Shown: piece after piece, positions 37,601 through 49,815 of the stretch | Layout of the letters: each line of letters opens with the position of its first letter | Numbering within the stretch: position 1 is the stretch's first letter | The notes under the pieces: generated by a model | Told to the model about the DNA's origin: nothing | Database searches by the model: none | What the model saw: only the letters and a program-made list of their open reading frames with translations | Assembly (NCBI GenBank): GCA_030267565.1 | Contig: BRXU01000042.1 | Span: forward strand, 124,001-188,000 | Source: Pleodorina starrii | Taxonomy: Eukaryota > Chlorophyta > Chlorophyceae > Chlamydomonadales > Volvocaceae | Length of the DNA stretch: 64,000 nucleotides | Direction of reading: 5' to 3' | Made by a program: the position numbers and the translations under genes

Positions 37601-40600
37601 GCATCCCCCGCCCCATTCCAACCCCCAGCATGCCAAGTCGCGCCTGCACCGTCGGCCTACCCGCGGATGTCGACGCAATCACCCATCGCGCGGCACAGCT
37701 GCGCGATGCCGCCGCCACCACGCGGCAGAAACGTATTCAACGTCTCCTTCGTCCTATTCCTGGCGCTCTCCCTCCCGTCCTCCACCTCCCCCTCGCCCCC
37801 CGGCTGACCCCCGCATCCCTCTCCATCTCCTCCTGGCATTGCATTCCTGCTTCCTCCCACCCCACCTTGCCCTCGCCCCTACCTGTCCTGTCGCTTGTCC
37901 TGTCTTCTCCTGCCCACTCTGTCCCGCTCCCGTTCTTTGCCTTCTGCCCCCCTCCCCCACCCTGCCCGCATTCCTGCCACCTACCACCTGCCCCTGCTCC
38001 GCACGTCCGGCCCCTTTTCGCCCGGCATCATCCCTGCCATATTGCCATCGCGGGGTTCCCCTCATGCATGTGGGTACCTCGCGCAGCCGGTGCGGTGGGG
38101 AGCCACCCCGTTGGCCCGCCCCCGGTCTGCATCCCCTTCCTCCTCCCCCACCCCTTTGCACCTCCCCGTCTGGTTTCCCTTCTCCCGACCCGCCCTACTC
38201 CCTTGCACTTCTCCTATCATCGGCCCATTCCACCTTCGCCAGCCAGCATCGCATCGCCTCTGCCCCTTCCGTCCTTCCGTCGTTCTTCCCCTCCCTTCGA
38301 CCTCGCCCATGCCCTCATGCCCCCTCTCCCCTGCCCTGCATTCCGTCCCTCCTGCATCCGGTCGCTGTCCCTTTGCCGTTCTTCTTGCCGTTCTCTTTCC
38401 CTTTGCCCTTTCTTTTCTGCCTTTTCGCCGCCCTGCCGTCGTACATTTTGCCTCCGTATCCCTTTCTTCTCTGCCCCGCTCTCCCACTACGCCCTCTTTT
38501 GCGCCGCGTCGCCGCCCCAGCTCGTTCGTGGGTTTTCGTGTGTCTTGCCTTGCTTGCCTGCCTGCTCGCTCCTTGCTTCGCTGACATTGCCGTTGCCCAT
38601 TGCCGTTACTCACGCCCTTTCCTTCGCCTCTTTCCGATTCCTTTCCTCCACTGAGCGCAGGTGAGTAATCCATCGTTCTTTTTGTGATGTCCGGGCTGTT
38701 TGTCTGTGTTGGTCTCGTGCTGTCGTGTGCTGGTCTGTCTGGGGTTGGTCGGCGGCGACGCGGCCGCGCGCTCGTTTTACTTCTGCTGGAGATATCAGGT
38801 AATCCTCAGGTAATATTCCAGGTAACTGCATTGCGTTCCCTCGTCCCGGGCCGTTCTAATTAACCCCCAGCCTCCGTCCCCCGGGCATCCCCCGCCTCCG
38901 CCCCACTCCCGCCGCCCCTCCCCCCACCTCCGGCGCGTCCCCGTACTCCCGCATGCAGATGGACCTCGCGTCGTTGATTGCGTCCTGTGCCACCATGACG
39001 GGGGAGCAGCGCGTGCAGATGAGGCCGATGTGGTTCGACTTGGGGGGCTCGTGGAGGGCAATGTGCTGGCCTGCAGGGAGGAGGAGGGGGAGGAGTGGGG
39101 AGGGGAAGGGGGGAAGGGAGGGTTGGGAGGGAAGGGGGAGGGAGGGGAGGGGAGGGAGCAGGGGGCGGCGGGCTTCTCTCGAGACGGGTACGTGTTAGTG
39201 GTAGTTGCGGTTGAGGCAACCAACCAGGCCCCCCACCCCACATCAAAATCTAAAGTCCATATGCGAACCAGAGAGGGGAGGAGAGAAAAGGACGGAAGGA
39301 AGGGGCGAAAGGTGGAAGGGAGTTGGAAGGATGGGTGCGGAGGCTGTGGATAGGAGGGTGCTGCGGGTTGGCGTTGGTGGGTGGTTGGCGGGGAAGGCAG
39401 CGGGGCTGCGGTGCGCGGGGCCAGTGGGGCGGGCGGGGCGGCGGAGGAACGGCTCGGAGCTGGAAGAGAGGGGATTGGGCCGCGAACAGTGTGACAGGGC
39501 CCCCTCCCCCACGGAACGTCCGCATCGGCCTCCCGCCTGACACCTCCCTCCGCTGCGGTACCGTTTTATTTCCCTCCCAAGCCCCCAAGCCCCCTCTCCA
39601 ACTTTCCCCCTTCCTCGCTCCGCCACCCCCCCTCGCCTTCCCTTCCCATCCCTCCCTGGTCCCTGCCCCCCCCCTCCCCTCCACTTCCCTCCCTTTCCCG
39701 CGCCGCCCCGCCGCCTGCCCTTGCACCCCCGCCCCGCTCCTCCCCGCCCCTCCCCTCCAGACCCGGCCCCCTGTCGCACCGCCCCCCCTGTGTGTGCCCT
39801 CTCCTCTCACCTCCCCCTTCCTGCGCCAGCAAGACCCAGAGCGAGCCCCGACCCCCGCCTCCTCCTCTCCCCTCTCCCCTCCTCTCCTCTCCACCTCCAC
39901 TTCCCTCCAGACCCCCTCCCCCACATCCCCGCCGCCCCACCGCCGCCTGACAATCCCCCAACCCCCACCCCCCACGCCCCCATCCATCCATCCATCCATC
40001 CATCCAGCCACCCCCCACGCCCCCCGCCAGCCATCCACCCACCGATGAGGATGCGGATGCCGATGCGGCTGAGATAGAATCCATCCAGGAACTGGTGTAT
40101 CTCCGGCAGCTCCGTCAGCTGCTGCCGGGCCCGCAACTCCTCGCGGAGCTCACTGACGCCCTTGGCCATCACGGGGACAGCGTTGGCGTGGCTGGAGGTG
40201 GAGGTGGAGGGGGAGAGGGGGAGGTGGGAGAGGGGAGGAGGGGGAGGGGGGTGTGAGGCGGAGGCGCGTGAGCGCGGGGGATAATGTACAGTATCTTTGT
40301 GATCAGGTATGATCAGTTTGATCATTATTGGTCATATAGTATGAATCTGATCGTTGTGGAACCATGGAGATACGAAACGCTGATCCGCTTCCTCGGGGGG
40401 AGCAGAGAGGAGATGCGAGGCGGGAACGGGTGGCGGGGGGGGGGGAGGGAAAGGAGGGGAGGGGGGGGGAAGGGAAAGGAGGGGAGGGGGGGGGAGGGAA
40501 AGGAGGGGAGGGGGGGGAGGCGTGCTCCGGGAATGCTCTCGGGGCCAGCGCTCAGTCCGGATCGCAGGCCCTCCCTCATGCGGTTCAACCCTCCCTGGCG

Positions 40601-42841
40601 CTCCGTTGCCATTGGCACCCCTCCTGCCCCTTCCCCACCAGCCCCCGGGCATCCTCCAGTCGCGAGCAACGTCCCCCCCCCCGCCTGCGCCAACTCCCAC
40701 CCCCAACTCTCCCCCTCAGTCCCCCTCAGCCCACGGCTCGCATCGCGTCGCCGCTCTGTCGCCGCTCCGTTTCCAGCCCTCCCTCGACTCGCTCATTTGC
40801 TCGTCCTGTCGTACCGGCGGTACACGTGCCGCAGCATCTCCGTGAACTTCATTTCGTCGTTGATGTCTTTCACGGCGGGGAAGGAGCGCAGGTCGCGGAA
40901 GGACTCCACGTACCAGTCGCGGACCTGCCATGTTGGGGGGGGGGGAGGAGGAGGAGGACGGAAGAGGCGACAGGAGGAGACAAGACACCGTCGGTAGGCA
41001 GTGGAGGATGAGCAGGAGGAGGGGGAGGAGGGGGAAGGGGATGGATAAGAAGACAGGTAAGACGGCCCAGGAGGGGTTACCCACGTATAGGCCGAAGCGC
41101 GTGAACGGTAACGCTGGTTGAAGATGCCTCGATGTCGACTGCAGCAGTGGTAGGGTCAGGCGGGTTGGAGCACTGGGAAACCCAAACCGAGGAGGCCGGC
41201 GGCTGACAAAGCCGGGGGGGGGTTGGGGGAGGCATGGAGCCGAGATAAGGCTGCTGCTGGTGGTGGACAGATCGCGTCGAGCGGTGGTGGTGAGCTGGGC
41301 CGTTTCTTGCCCGATGATTTTGCCTCGGCGGAGGGGCAAGGGTATAGAAGCGTATGCCGGAAAGGCGTGCGTTACAGCTGCAGGTGGGTGGGTGACTGTG
41401 TGCTTACCGCTGCGTGTGGCACATGTCGGTTACTACCGTTACGGCGGTGGTTGAGGCTCGTTGAGGACCGTGGCTAGTGCTGGTCCAGGCAAAGTAACGC
41501 CACGCTTCGGGTGGCATCCGGGCCGGCCGGACTTTCAGGCAGCCCACAGAGCTCAGTTTAGCCACTCGCTAATAAACCTAAACCTCAGGGTGGGATGTGG
41601 GTTCGGAGCGGGGCCCACAGATTTTGAGGCGCGGACGGATGGACGTCCGGGTGCCGCTGCGTGTGGGTGCACGGATGCTTTCGTGCGGCCGCCGCCTCTA
41701 GGGTTCGGCGCGCCCGTGCGCAGAAGCGGGTTGGCCACGAATGTGGGTTGGCCATGGACTGCGGCCAAGAGTGAAGGTGTGTGGACCCTAGGTGGTCCGT
41801 CGCGGAACGCCCCACGGGACCCACACCCGCGTCCTCCTGCCCTGCTGGGCCCTACGCACCCAACCACGATGGTCCCCAGCGAAACGGCCCTTCCCGCCGC
41901 GGCAGGAGTTAACCAACCAACCCAGTCCGGCAGGGGAAAGGACAGCAACGAATGAAGTACGGCCGTTCAGTCAGGCCAGGTAAGGGAGGGATGAGTGGGC
42001 CAGCGCCGTCGAGGCGTCCACGACTGGCGCGCGCGCGACCACCCCCGCCCCCATCCCGGTATCTTCTATTTACACCCCGGGCCGCATCGAACCCAAATTC
42101 CGAACCCAGCTGCCCAACATCACAGGGCCGCACATGCGGGTGTGCAGCTGCGCACCCGAGTGCCCCGTGCTCGTAACATACACCTGCCTGTGGAAGCGTC
42201 GACAGGCAGGTGCATTCGGTGTATATGGCGAGCGCTCCAAGCGGCTGTGTCCAAAAGGCAAAACACCACCCCGCCTGCCCCTTCAAATCCACACACCTCG
42301 CCGCAGTTCCCCGTTGGGTTGACACCTCTCCAATTTGCTTGACCGCACCCGCGTTCGTTCCCTACCTCAGTTTCCCACCGCATTCCGTGGTTTGGGCCAG
42401 CGCACCCCGTCACGTCCGTTGGTGGCCATCCCCAGGCCGGAACGCGCGGTACCGCGCAAACTCACCCGCCGAGGCTGACGGACTTCTCATTCTCACCTGA
42501 AGGATAGCTTTTTTCGCGGAGAGACCGTACGGCAAGTTTTCCAGCTCGGCCACGCGGTGCGCCAGGCGTACCGGCAACTCCTTATGAAGGAACTGCGCCG
42601 AGAGGAGCATCTGCCGCTCGATTGGGTTTTGCCCGAAGTCCAACATATATTTAAGGCTGACGCCAGTCTGCTTCTTAAGCGCGTGTGCGAAGATGTCGTC
42701 GACAAGCTCCTTGTTGAACGAGTCGATGAGACGCACGCTGACACCAGGAGAGCGCGACGCAACGGCGGCAGCCCGCGCAAACCCTCTGACTGCGAACCCG
42801 AAGCCAGAAAGGATTGCGGGGGCTGCCCCAGGCGCCATCAT
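34620..42841 (-). CDS. PDK: Mitochondrial pyruvate dehydrogenase kinase
   Basis: Nine exons give 401 residues: 42497-42841, 40815-40924, 40043-40191, 38928-39070, 36796-36938, 36271-36310, 35678-35754, 34970-35065, 34620-34722. It phosphorylates the E1-alpha subunit of the mitochondrial pyruvate dehydrogenase complex and so turns it off. The first about 45 residues are basic and Ala-rich, as in a transit peptide. The family core follows closely: SAQFLHKELPVRLAHRV, RRHANAVPVMAKGV, EIHQFLDGFYLSRIG, then the GHKL ATP site with N-box Glu273/Asn277 (FELVKNSLRA), G1 box DEGGGIP at 313-319 and G2 box GYGYGLP at 355-361, and a C-terminal YFGGDLQIISMEGYGTDAY. Plant enzymes have about 370 residues. Start is the first of two adjacent ATGs; the second is equally possible. 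Introns 1 and 4 exceed 1.5 kb. Confidence 0.93.
36939..38927. other. PDK intron 4, strongly strand-asymmetric
   Basis: This 1,989-bp intron is almost free of G on the plus strand between about 37,320 and 38,680 and dominated by C and T, so the transcribed sense strand is a G/A tract. Frames of nearly 600 codons on the plus strand come from this bias and encode nothing recognisable. Confidence 0.75.
40436..40520. repeat. G-rich tandem repeat in PDK intron 2
   Basis: About three copies of a roughly 30-bp unit built of GGGAAAGGAGGGGAGG with long G runs. It gives many G-quadruplex possibilities on the plus strand and a pyrimidine tract in the transcript. Confidence 0.8.
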
Positions 42842-44702
42842 GATTACAAGCGTTTGCCGGAGCGTCCGCCACCCCGCAGTCGCCGATTATCCGACAGTGC
42901 GCTCTTCAGCCCTGAACCTAAAAACGGAACTGAACTTAAGCTGATGACTTGAGCGCACGCTCGCAAGAGGGTAAGCGTAATAGTCTCATACTGAAGTTAA
43001 AGTAAAGCCGTTGGGTTAGGGCCTACAACAGATGTATGCAATATGAGATGAAAGCGTGCATAAAATACAAAATGTGATGCAAAGGCAAGGAGAAGCACAG
43101 AGTTACGATGAGGTCGTTGCATGGGCGACTCGTCCGATTGCATGCAAACCGTTTACTCAACGTACAATGCCGCTGTGAGGCATCAGTCGTAAATCAACCA
43201 ATGCTCATCATTTACTACATCACAGAAAGGGCTACTTTCCAGGACAATCACTTGTCGTCCACCCAGCGCGCCATGATGTGACCCTAGCACAGCTTCGGAC
43301 AGGCTGGCTCTGCGTGTTGACTATAACAAGCCCGCGATTATATAAAAGCGTGGCGCTTACGATGTGTACATGCTGACCCATAGGCCTCGACACGCACGCA
43401 TGTCGCGGTCGCAAGGTCCTGCATGCTCACTGCGTGATGCTGCATGCTCACTGCAGGAGGTCCGATGTCTCGTTGGGCTTTAAATGCAAAAGCATGGCGC
43501 TAGAAAGCTGGCCGGGCTCACGCTGACGTGTACCCTCGTGTACCGTGCCCGTCTGTCTTCGTACCTACCACGGGGGATGTGGGCACGTGGAGGCACACGT
43601 CCCAAGTGCAATACCTTTGAATCGGGGGCGCGTGGCCGTTGCAAAATATATTGAGGTTACCACGTGTCACGTTCGTTTAGCCGTTGCTTCAGTCGAAACC
43701 CCTCGGCTACCTGCGGCCCGCCCTCACCGCTGCACGTCCAATGGACCCGCCCCTCCAAATCAAACGCGAATGACAACGACGCCCTTCTTGAAACAAGCCC
43801 GTCGCTCACCACAGCAGCACCAGACCCGCTCTCGCGCCATCAGAGGCCTGAACGCGCACGATCCCTCCCAACACATCAAAACTGGCTGCGCCGTTCCGTG
43901 CCATCCACACTGTGCCGTTTACACAGCGGCATCCCGACGCTCACACACACACATAAGAGAGACCGGTGCCTTCAAACTGATGTCTGCATGCGTGCGCACC
44001 ACACCGCATTTCGCGACAACCGGCGCCGCAGCAATCCCCCAGGGCAAAACCCCAAAGCACACCAGCACGCAGTCCCGTGCTGGGGAAGAAGAGGAAGATA
44101 CCCGCTAGACATCGATGAGGCATGTCCGCAGCCAGGGAAATGGGGATGGAGTGGTGGCCGGGGCAGTGCTGCGGGCGCGGACGGGGCGGATGGGCGCGAC
44201 ATTGGGCATCATGGCCGTGGCGATGGTGATGGTGGGTGCATTCCCTGAGCAGCGCCAGGACCGCCAACCCCCCATCCCCGTCAGCCGGCGGCGACGGCAA
44301 AGCGCAGTCACCACAGCCAGTACCCTCCAGTTGCGGGCACGGGCGTGGCAACCCCCGCTGGCCACTTCAGTCGCCGCCGCCGCATCCGAACCCCGCCCCC
44401 CCCCCGCCCCCCTCTCTCCTGCTCCCGCCTTGGCTGCAACTACCCTATGTCAAGACCCCGGGGAGCAGGCAGCGGCGGCACTCCGCCCCAGCCGCCAGCC
44501 GCGGTCCCATCAACCCCGTCCCTTCCCCCGATACACGCAAGAGAGCAACGCCGGTCCCCTTCCAGATCTCCTCCTCCACGCCTCCGCCGTCGCCCCGGCC
44601 TGCCAGCGCAGCCAGTTTCCACGATCGCAACCCGTTTCCACGATCGCAACCCGTTTCCACCAGGGCCCCTCCCTCCTTGCTCCCTCCTCTCCCTCTCCCT
44701 CT
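42842..44702. other. Spacer between ACLA 3' end and PDK start
   Basis: Both flanking genes are on the minus strand, so this holds the 3' untranslated region of the ATP-citrate lyase gene and the promoter of the kinase. A 19-bp unit GTTTCCACGATCGCAACCC is repeated about 2.5 times near 44,617-44,665. No further gene is supported. Confidence 0.5.
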
Positions 44703-47700
44703 TCACGCCGTGCTGGCCGCCGCCGCCCCTCCGTCCTGCTGCTTCAGGACCTCGATGGCCTCCGCACATATGCCCGTCATGGAGCTCTCCGGGCCGTACA
44801 CGCTGATGGGCACGCCCAGCTCGTCGCCCAGGGAGCGCATCAGGGCCAGGCCCTTCTGGTAGTTGGGGCCGCCGCGGCGGACGAAGATGCGCACCTTGGC
44901 GGCCTGGGGAAGGACGGGGACGTGGACGTGGATGGGGTGAGGCGGGCAGAGCATGACACCCCGGATCGGAGGTTTGGGGCGGGGGAATTAGTCAACTGCG
45001 TCGAATCCGCAGCGAGGGGGAGGGGGAGGGGGCCTCAAAGGAAACCCTAAGAAGTGAAATCCCGGGCGCAGCCGGCACGTCAGTTGACCAGCCAGCCGCG
45101 CTGACTGCCGCTCTCTGTTGCCCCTTCCGCTCTCTGCCGGGGCATGGGTGCGTGCACCGTCAGTGGTGCCAGGCTGCTTTGCTTTGCCTGGTTCTCTTCG
45201 GTTCGGTTCTGTTCTGTTATGTTCTACCGGTACTCTGGCCTGGCTGACCACCTAATTCTTCGCGCCTGGGCCACTCCTTGCGTCCGCAACCCCAAGCCCC
45301 GGCCACACTCGCCAGTCCCGCTCGCCAACGCCGCCTCCAGCCCACCGCTGCGGTCTCCCCAGCGGGGGTCCTATTTACCGGACCCCATTGTCCGCCCCCC
45401 CCCCTCTGCAGCGCCTCCGTCCCTTCGCTGCGGTATCGCTTTCATCATCCCCCCACCTGCAGCGTCTCCCTCCCTTTCGCTGCGGTAACTTTTTCCTCAA
45501 CCCCCCCCCCACCGCTCCCCCTCCCCCTTACCTGCAGCGCCGCCTTCTTCTCCTTGAGCGCCTGGATGATGCCGGTGAAGGTGGCGGCCACGTCCGTGAA
45601 GTTGGCGATGCCGCCGCCGATCAGCAGCGCCCGGCCGCGACCGTCGGCGTGCGAGGTGGCGCACTCCAGCACGGTGCGGGCGTACTGGTAGGTCTCCGAG
45701 GTGTTGGGTGCGCCGCTGTACTCGCCGTAGTTGCTGTGGGGCGAGAAACGAGAAACGAGGAGCAAGGGGGGTCAGCGAGTGAGCGGCAAGGGGGGCGGGG
45801 TATGTAAGGTCAAGGGGGAGGGTGGGCGAGGCGGGAGGGAAGGGAAGGAGAGGGTTTCGGAGCGAGATGCGGCGAGATGGTACAGATGGTGCAGCAAAGC
45901 AGGTTCAGTTACTCCGGCGCGGGTCGTCTTTCCTTCCACCTAACCCACCCCCGACCCCACTCCCCACCCCACTCCGGCCCATGGCAAGTTGGCAACCCGC
46001 CTCGCATGATCGGGCTGGCTGTCCCTCCTTCTCTGTTCCCTCGCTCTCGCCTCATCGGCGCGCTTCGACACCGTGGCGGCTCGGCTCGTACCTGCTACAC
46101 CCTCTCGGTTTGTATATAACGTCCTCTACTGTTTGCAAGCTTACCTCGCTGTTCTTTTGCAGACGAGACGGCCTTCTTTCGTTACTTTTACCGTTCACGG
46201 GCTCCGGCCTATACGTGGATAACCCCCGACACCCCCCCCGCTCCCAACCCCTCACCCCAGCTCCTGCGCGAAGCCCAGGTCCGCAATGGTGTCGGTGTAG
46301 ATGACCGACGCGCCGCCGCCCGCCACCATCAGCCACACGCGCCCAGCCGGGTTGAGCACCGTGAACTTGAGGGAGGCGCCAGTCGCCTCGTCCAGCGCGC
46401 TCACCGCCTCCTCAGCCGACGTCAGCACCCGGCCAAAGGGCAGCGGGAACTCCAGCTCCGCCCCCGCCCCCGCACCGACGTTCCACTTGGCGGCGTCGCG
46501 GTACTTGGCCGTGTCGTCCAGCTCCACGCGCATGTCCAGCGGGAAGGGCTGGCCGGAGGCGTCCAGAGTCCTGTTCGGGGTGGAGGGCGAGTTTGGGGCT
46601 TAGAGTTTGGGGGAGGGGAGGAGGGGTATGGGGGAGGGAAGGGACGGGAAAGAGCTTGACTGACAGCCAGGATCGGGGCAGCAGGGCAGCCGGAATGGGC
46701 AAGCTGAGGGACTGACAGACGGGTAGAGGAGAGGCAGAGGAGGGGCGGGGAGCAGCTGGTGGGGCAGCAGGGAAGGGAAGGAGGGGTAATTAAAACGGCC
46801 CGGGACGAGGGAGCGCAACGCAGTTACCTGGGATATTACCCGAGGATTAGGAAGGAGGGGGAAGGAGAGGGAAGAAGGGGAGGGAGGGGTGCGTAATTTG
46901 GAGGGAGATGACGGCAAGCGACTGCCTTTCGGAATCGCGGGGGATGATCAGAAGTGGGTTGGGGAGGGCGGCGGGGGGGCGGTACGTTGTACGCTTGGCG
47001 GCAGCTACTGCGCAGCCAGACCAACCCCTCTTCAAGTCCTCACCAGGGGTTCATTTCCAGCAGGGTGCAGTCCAGGTCGTCGAATACGGCAAATGCCGCC
47101 AGGATGAATCGCTCCAGGGCGGGCTTCACCTCCAGCGGCAGTCCCCCCATGAGGGGCGCCACGCGGGCAGAGTCCAGCGGCCCGTCCAACGTGTCCAGAC
47201 TCACGGTGCGCAGCTTGTCCCAATTCTGGAGGCGGTGGCGGTGGTGGTAGTGGTGGCGGGGGAGAGGGGGGGAGAGGGGTGGTGGCGGGGGAGAGGGGGA
47301 GGGGGGGGGAGAGGGGTGGTGGCGGGGGAGAGGGGTGGTGGCGGGGGAGAGGGGTAGGAGCGGTGCAGTAAGGGGTATACGTGGGAGGGCGCGACGGCTG
47401 GGAGGGGGTGTGCGTGTTATGGGGTGGGGTGGGGGTTGCGGGGGCGGGGTCGCGCGCGCGCGGCCGCCGGCCGAGTCTTGAGTGCCGTGCGTGTGGGTGC
47501 GTGCCGGCACCAGCCAACACTGTACATGCTGGCACAATGTCGGGCTTCCCGATGTGTCAGACACCACACAGGACTGCCTGCTGGCCTGATCAACAAATGT
47601 CACCGCATTTGGATCCACCGATCCAAATAGCGACTTTCCAAACCTGAGAGCGCTTACGGCCAGCGCTGTTCCCTCTCATCAGTCACCGCCCGCTGTCCGC

Positions 47701-49435
47701 TCTCACGGTTTTGTGATGGTTGTTTGCTGGTGCAGTGGAAAAGGGTGCCGGCGACGCGGCAAGTCCTGTTCCGATAACCTCGGGGGGACGCACCCTGCAG
47801 GCTCCCGGCCGCCCGCGCTCATGTCTACCCGGCTGGGCTCTCCTCCTCCTCCTCCTCCTCCGCAGGCCCGGCCCGGGGCCCCGCCCCGCCCAAGCAGCCG
47901 GTGTCCCTCCCACACGAAGAGCCGACGCGCTCGGGCTCTCCGCTCCGTTCGGCCGCCGCTGCCTCTCCGCTAGGCCGGCCGTATGGCCCAGGCGCGCAGT
48001 GCGCCCACCCACCCACCCACCCACCCCCAGAACGCTCTCAATCCAATCCCTCTCAGCCGTTTGGATCCGCCGGTCGACGGGCAGGGCTCCGGGGCGACCA
48101 CATTTCCGGAACTGTAAATCGCGAAGTGGGCTGCACTGAATCTGAATCTGAACTGAGTCTGAACAGGGCTGAACTGAATCGAACGTGTACTTAACTGATT
48201 TTGACTTGGCATAGACCGCGCTGTACTGACCTTGTACTGAACTTGTACTGTACCGTACCGGACTGTACGGAAATGGGCGGTACACGGGGTTCATCGTTGG
48301 GCCGCTGCGCTCACCTCCTCAATGTGGATGCCGCCTGCCTCGCTGAACGCCACCTCCCAGCCGTTGCGGCTCGAGGTGATGGACAGATAAAACTCCTCCT
48401 TGTGCGGCACGAACGGCTCGATGAGGAAGGTGGTGATGGGGCCGGTGCAGCCGTTGACCGTCACGGTGCGGTTCAGGCGCTGCGTCGCAAAGTCAACGGC
48501 CTGAGGAGCGGGAAGGGGGGGGGGCGAGGGGGCGAGATAGAGGAGAGGGGACGGGAGGAAAGGAGGAGGGAGGGCGGGAGAGGGCGGCCCCGGGGACCCG
48601 CGGCGCGTCGCAAGAAGCGGGATAAAGTAGCGGCAAGCAGGGGGCTTGCAGAGTGTACTTGCTACTATTTCTGTGGACATGTGCGTGGACGTGTGTGTGT
48701 GGACGTGTATGTGTTTTACACCTTGACCTGCGTTACTCTTTTAACAGGTGCAACGAGCCCGTGTGCTTGTGAGGACAATGGAGTGAGACAGTGGTTGACG
48801 TGAGAGGGGCTGGGCGGGTAGGGATGGATGGACGAACCGAAGGGCCCCGGTCGGTCCAATTAGAGACCGAGGTTGGCGCTGGCGGAGGTAAGAGTGCGGC
48901 GTTTCCCGGGTGTGTGGTGCGGGTCCTTGTGCTGTTCGCAGCCCCGCCCCGCCATCATTAACTGCACCCCATCCCCCATTTTTGCTTCACGCATGTTGCA
49001 GCGTTGGTGCTTGCCTGCGAAAAGTCGAGGTTAAGGCCGACAAGGTCGTTCTTCCCACGCTGGCCGAATAGCATATCCGGCTTGACCACAAGCTTCGTGT
49101 TGCCCAGCCATGGATTCTCGTTCAGAAGGTCGGACGGGTTCGTCGCGGCAGTGAATTGCACCACCTATGTTGTCATTGCGAAAGCCGGTACGGTTGAGGA
49201 GCACGTGAAAGCAATCGGCATTCGCACTTTAGCCAATGATCGTCTAAGGAAATTAAGTTGTAGTTATGTTATGCCGCAGCAGGCGGGCGACGAGACCGCG
49301 CTTGTCGCAGCAGATGTTGAAGAAGATCGAGGCCTGCTCCCTGACCTGAATCGGAAGATCAAGCCCCGCCAGGCGTTTAATGTGCGCCTTCAAAAGCCGC
49401 TTCGCGTCATACTCGCGAATCTTCTTACGGGCCAT
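44703..49435 (-). CDS. ACLA: ATP-citrate lyase subunit A
   Basis: Seven exons give 441 residues: 49346-49435, 49015-49164, 48315-48500, 47044-47225, 46256-46570, 45532-45733, 44703-44903. The start [18 protein letters not shown] is that of plant ACLA; other landmarks are [56 protein letters not shown] (Gly287-289), [15 protein letters not shown] (Gly347-349) and [12 protein letters not shown]. The subunit carries the ATP-grasp half of the enzyme. With subunit B it makes cytosolic acetyl-CoA and oxaloacetate from citrate, ATP and CoA. The length is slightly above the roughly 420 of plants, partly from a Gly/Ala insert near 235-240. Intron 2 starts with GC (CAG then GCAAGC), and that junction keeps the alignment gap-free. 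A LINE lies just upstream. Confidence 0.94.
47245..47357. repeat. G-rich minisatellite in ACLA intron 3
   Basis: Four to five imperfect copies of GGTGGTGGCGGGGGAGAGG arranged in tandem directly upstream (in transcript order) of exon 4. On the transcript this is a long pyrimidine tract ahead of the acceptor. Confidence 0.85.
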
Positions 49436-49623
49436 TGTGTTTGGCTCGAGTTCCGATAAAACGCGAGCCAAGGACTGCCCCTTCTACAGCTTGGCAATAT
49501 CGTCACACAATTGTTTGAAAAGCAAAAGCTGTAAGGCCGTGCCGAAGCTGCAGCGAGGCGCACAAAAAATGTTCGTAAGGCAGTAGTGTTATAATGACGT
49601 GTCGTACATTTGTGCTTTCCCGC

Positions 49624-49782
49624 CACCTATGCCCAGTCCAAGAAACAAGATGGAAGGTACACCTCAAAGCTAAGAACGTACGCATACATAAGAACACAAC
49701 ACGGCAGGGCTGCCGGTTATAGTCTTCAGGACGGGCTTTGCCTTTCGGGCAAAGCCGACGTGTTAACGCACGCACCCGGCCG
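49624..49782 (+). repeat. 159-bp direct repeat, left copy flanking the LINE
   Basis: It starts CACCTATGCCCAGTCC, ends CGCACCCGGCCG, and matches 54,701-54,859 throughout as far as I can read. Near its right end GGCTTTGCC and GGCAAAGCC form a stem with a 5-base loop. It begins 189 bp upstream of the ACLA start codon. It is either an exceptionally long target-site duplication or a repeat belonging to the element. Confidence 0.9.
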
Positions 49783-49815
49783 CAGGAAGCCTCATGTAGC
49801 TATTCGTCGCTGGTA

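Noticed and set aside
36879..38664. Two plus-strand frames of 550-590 codons
   Set aside because: They lie in the C/T-rich intron 4 and across exon 5 of the PDK gene on the other strand; composition bias alone removes stop codons.
44115..45050. 311-codon plus-strand frame
   Set aside because: It covers the last ACLA exon in antisense and shows only biased composition.
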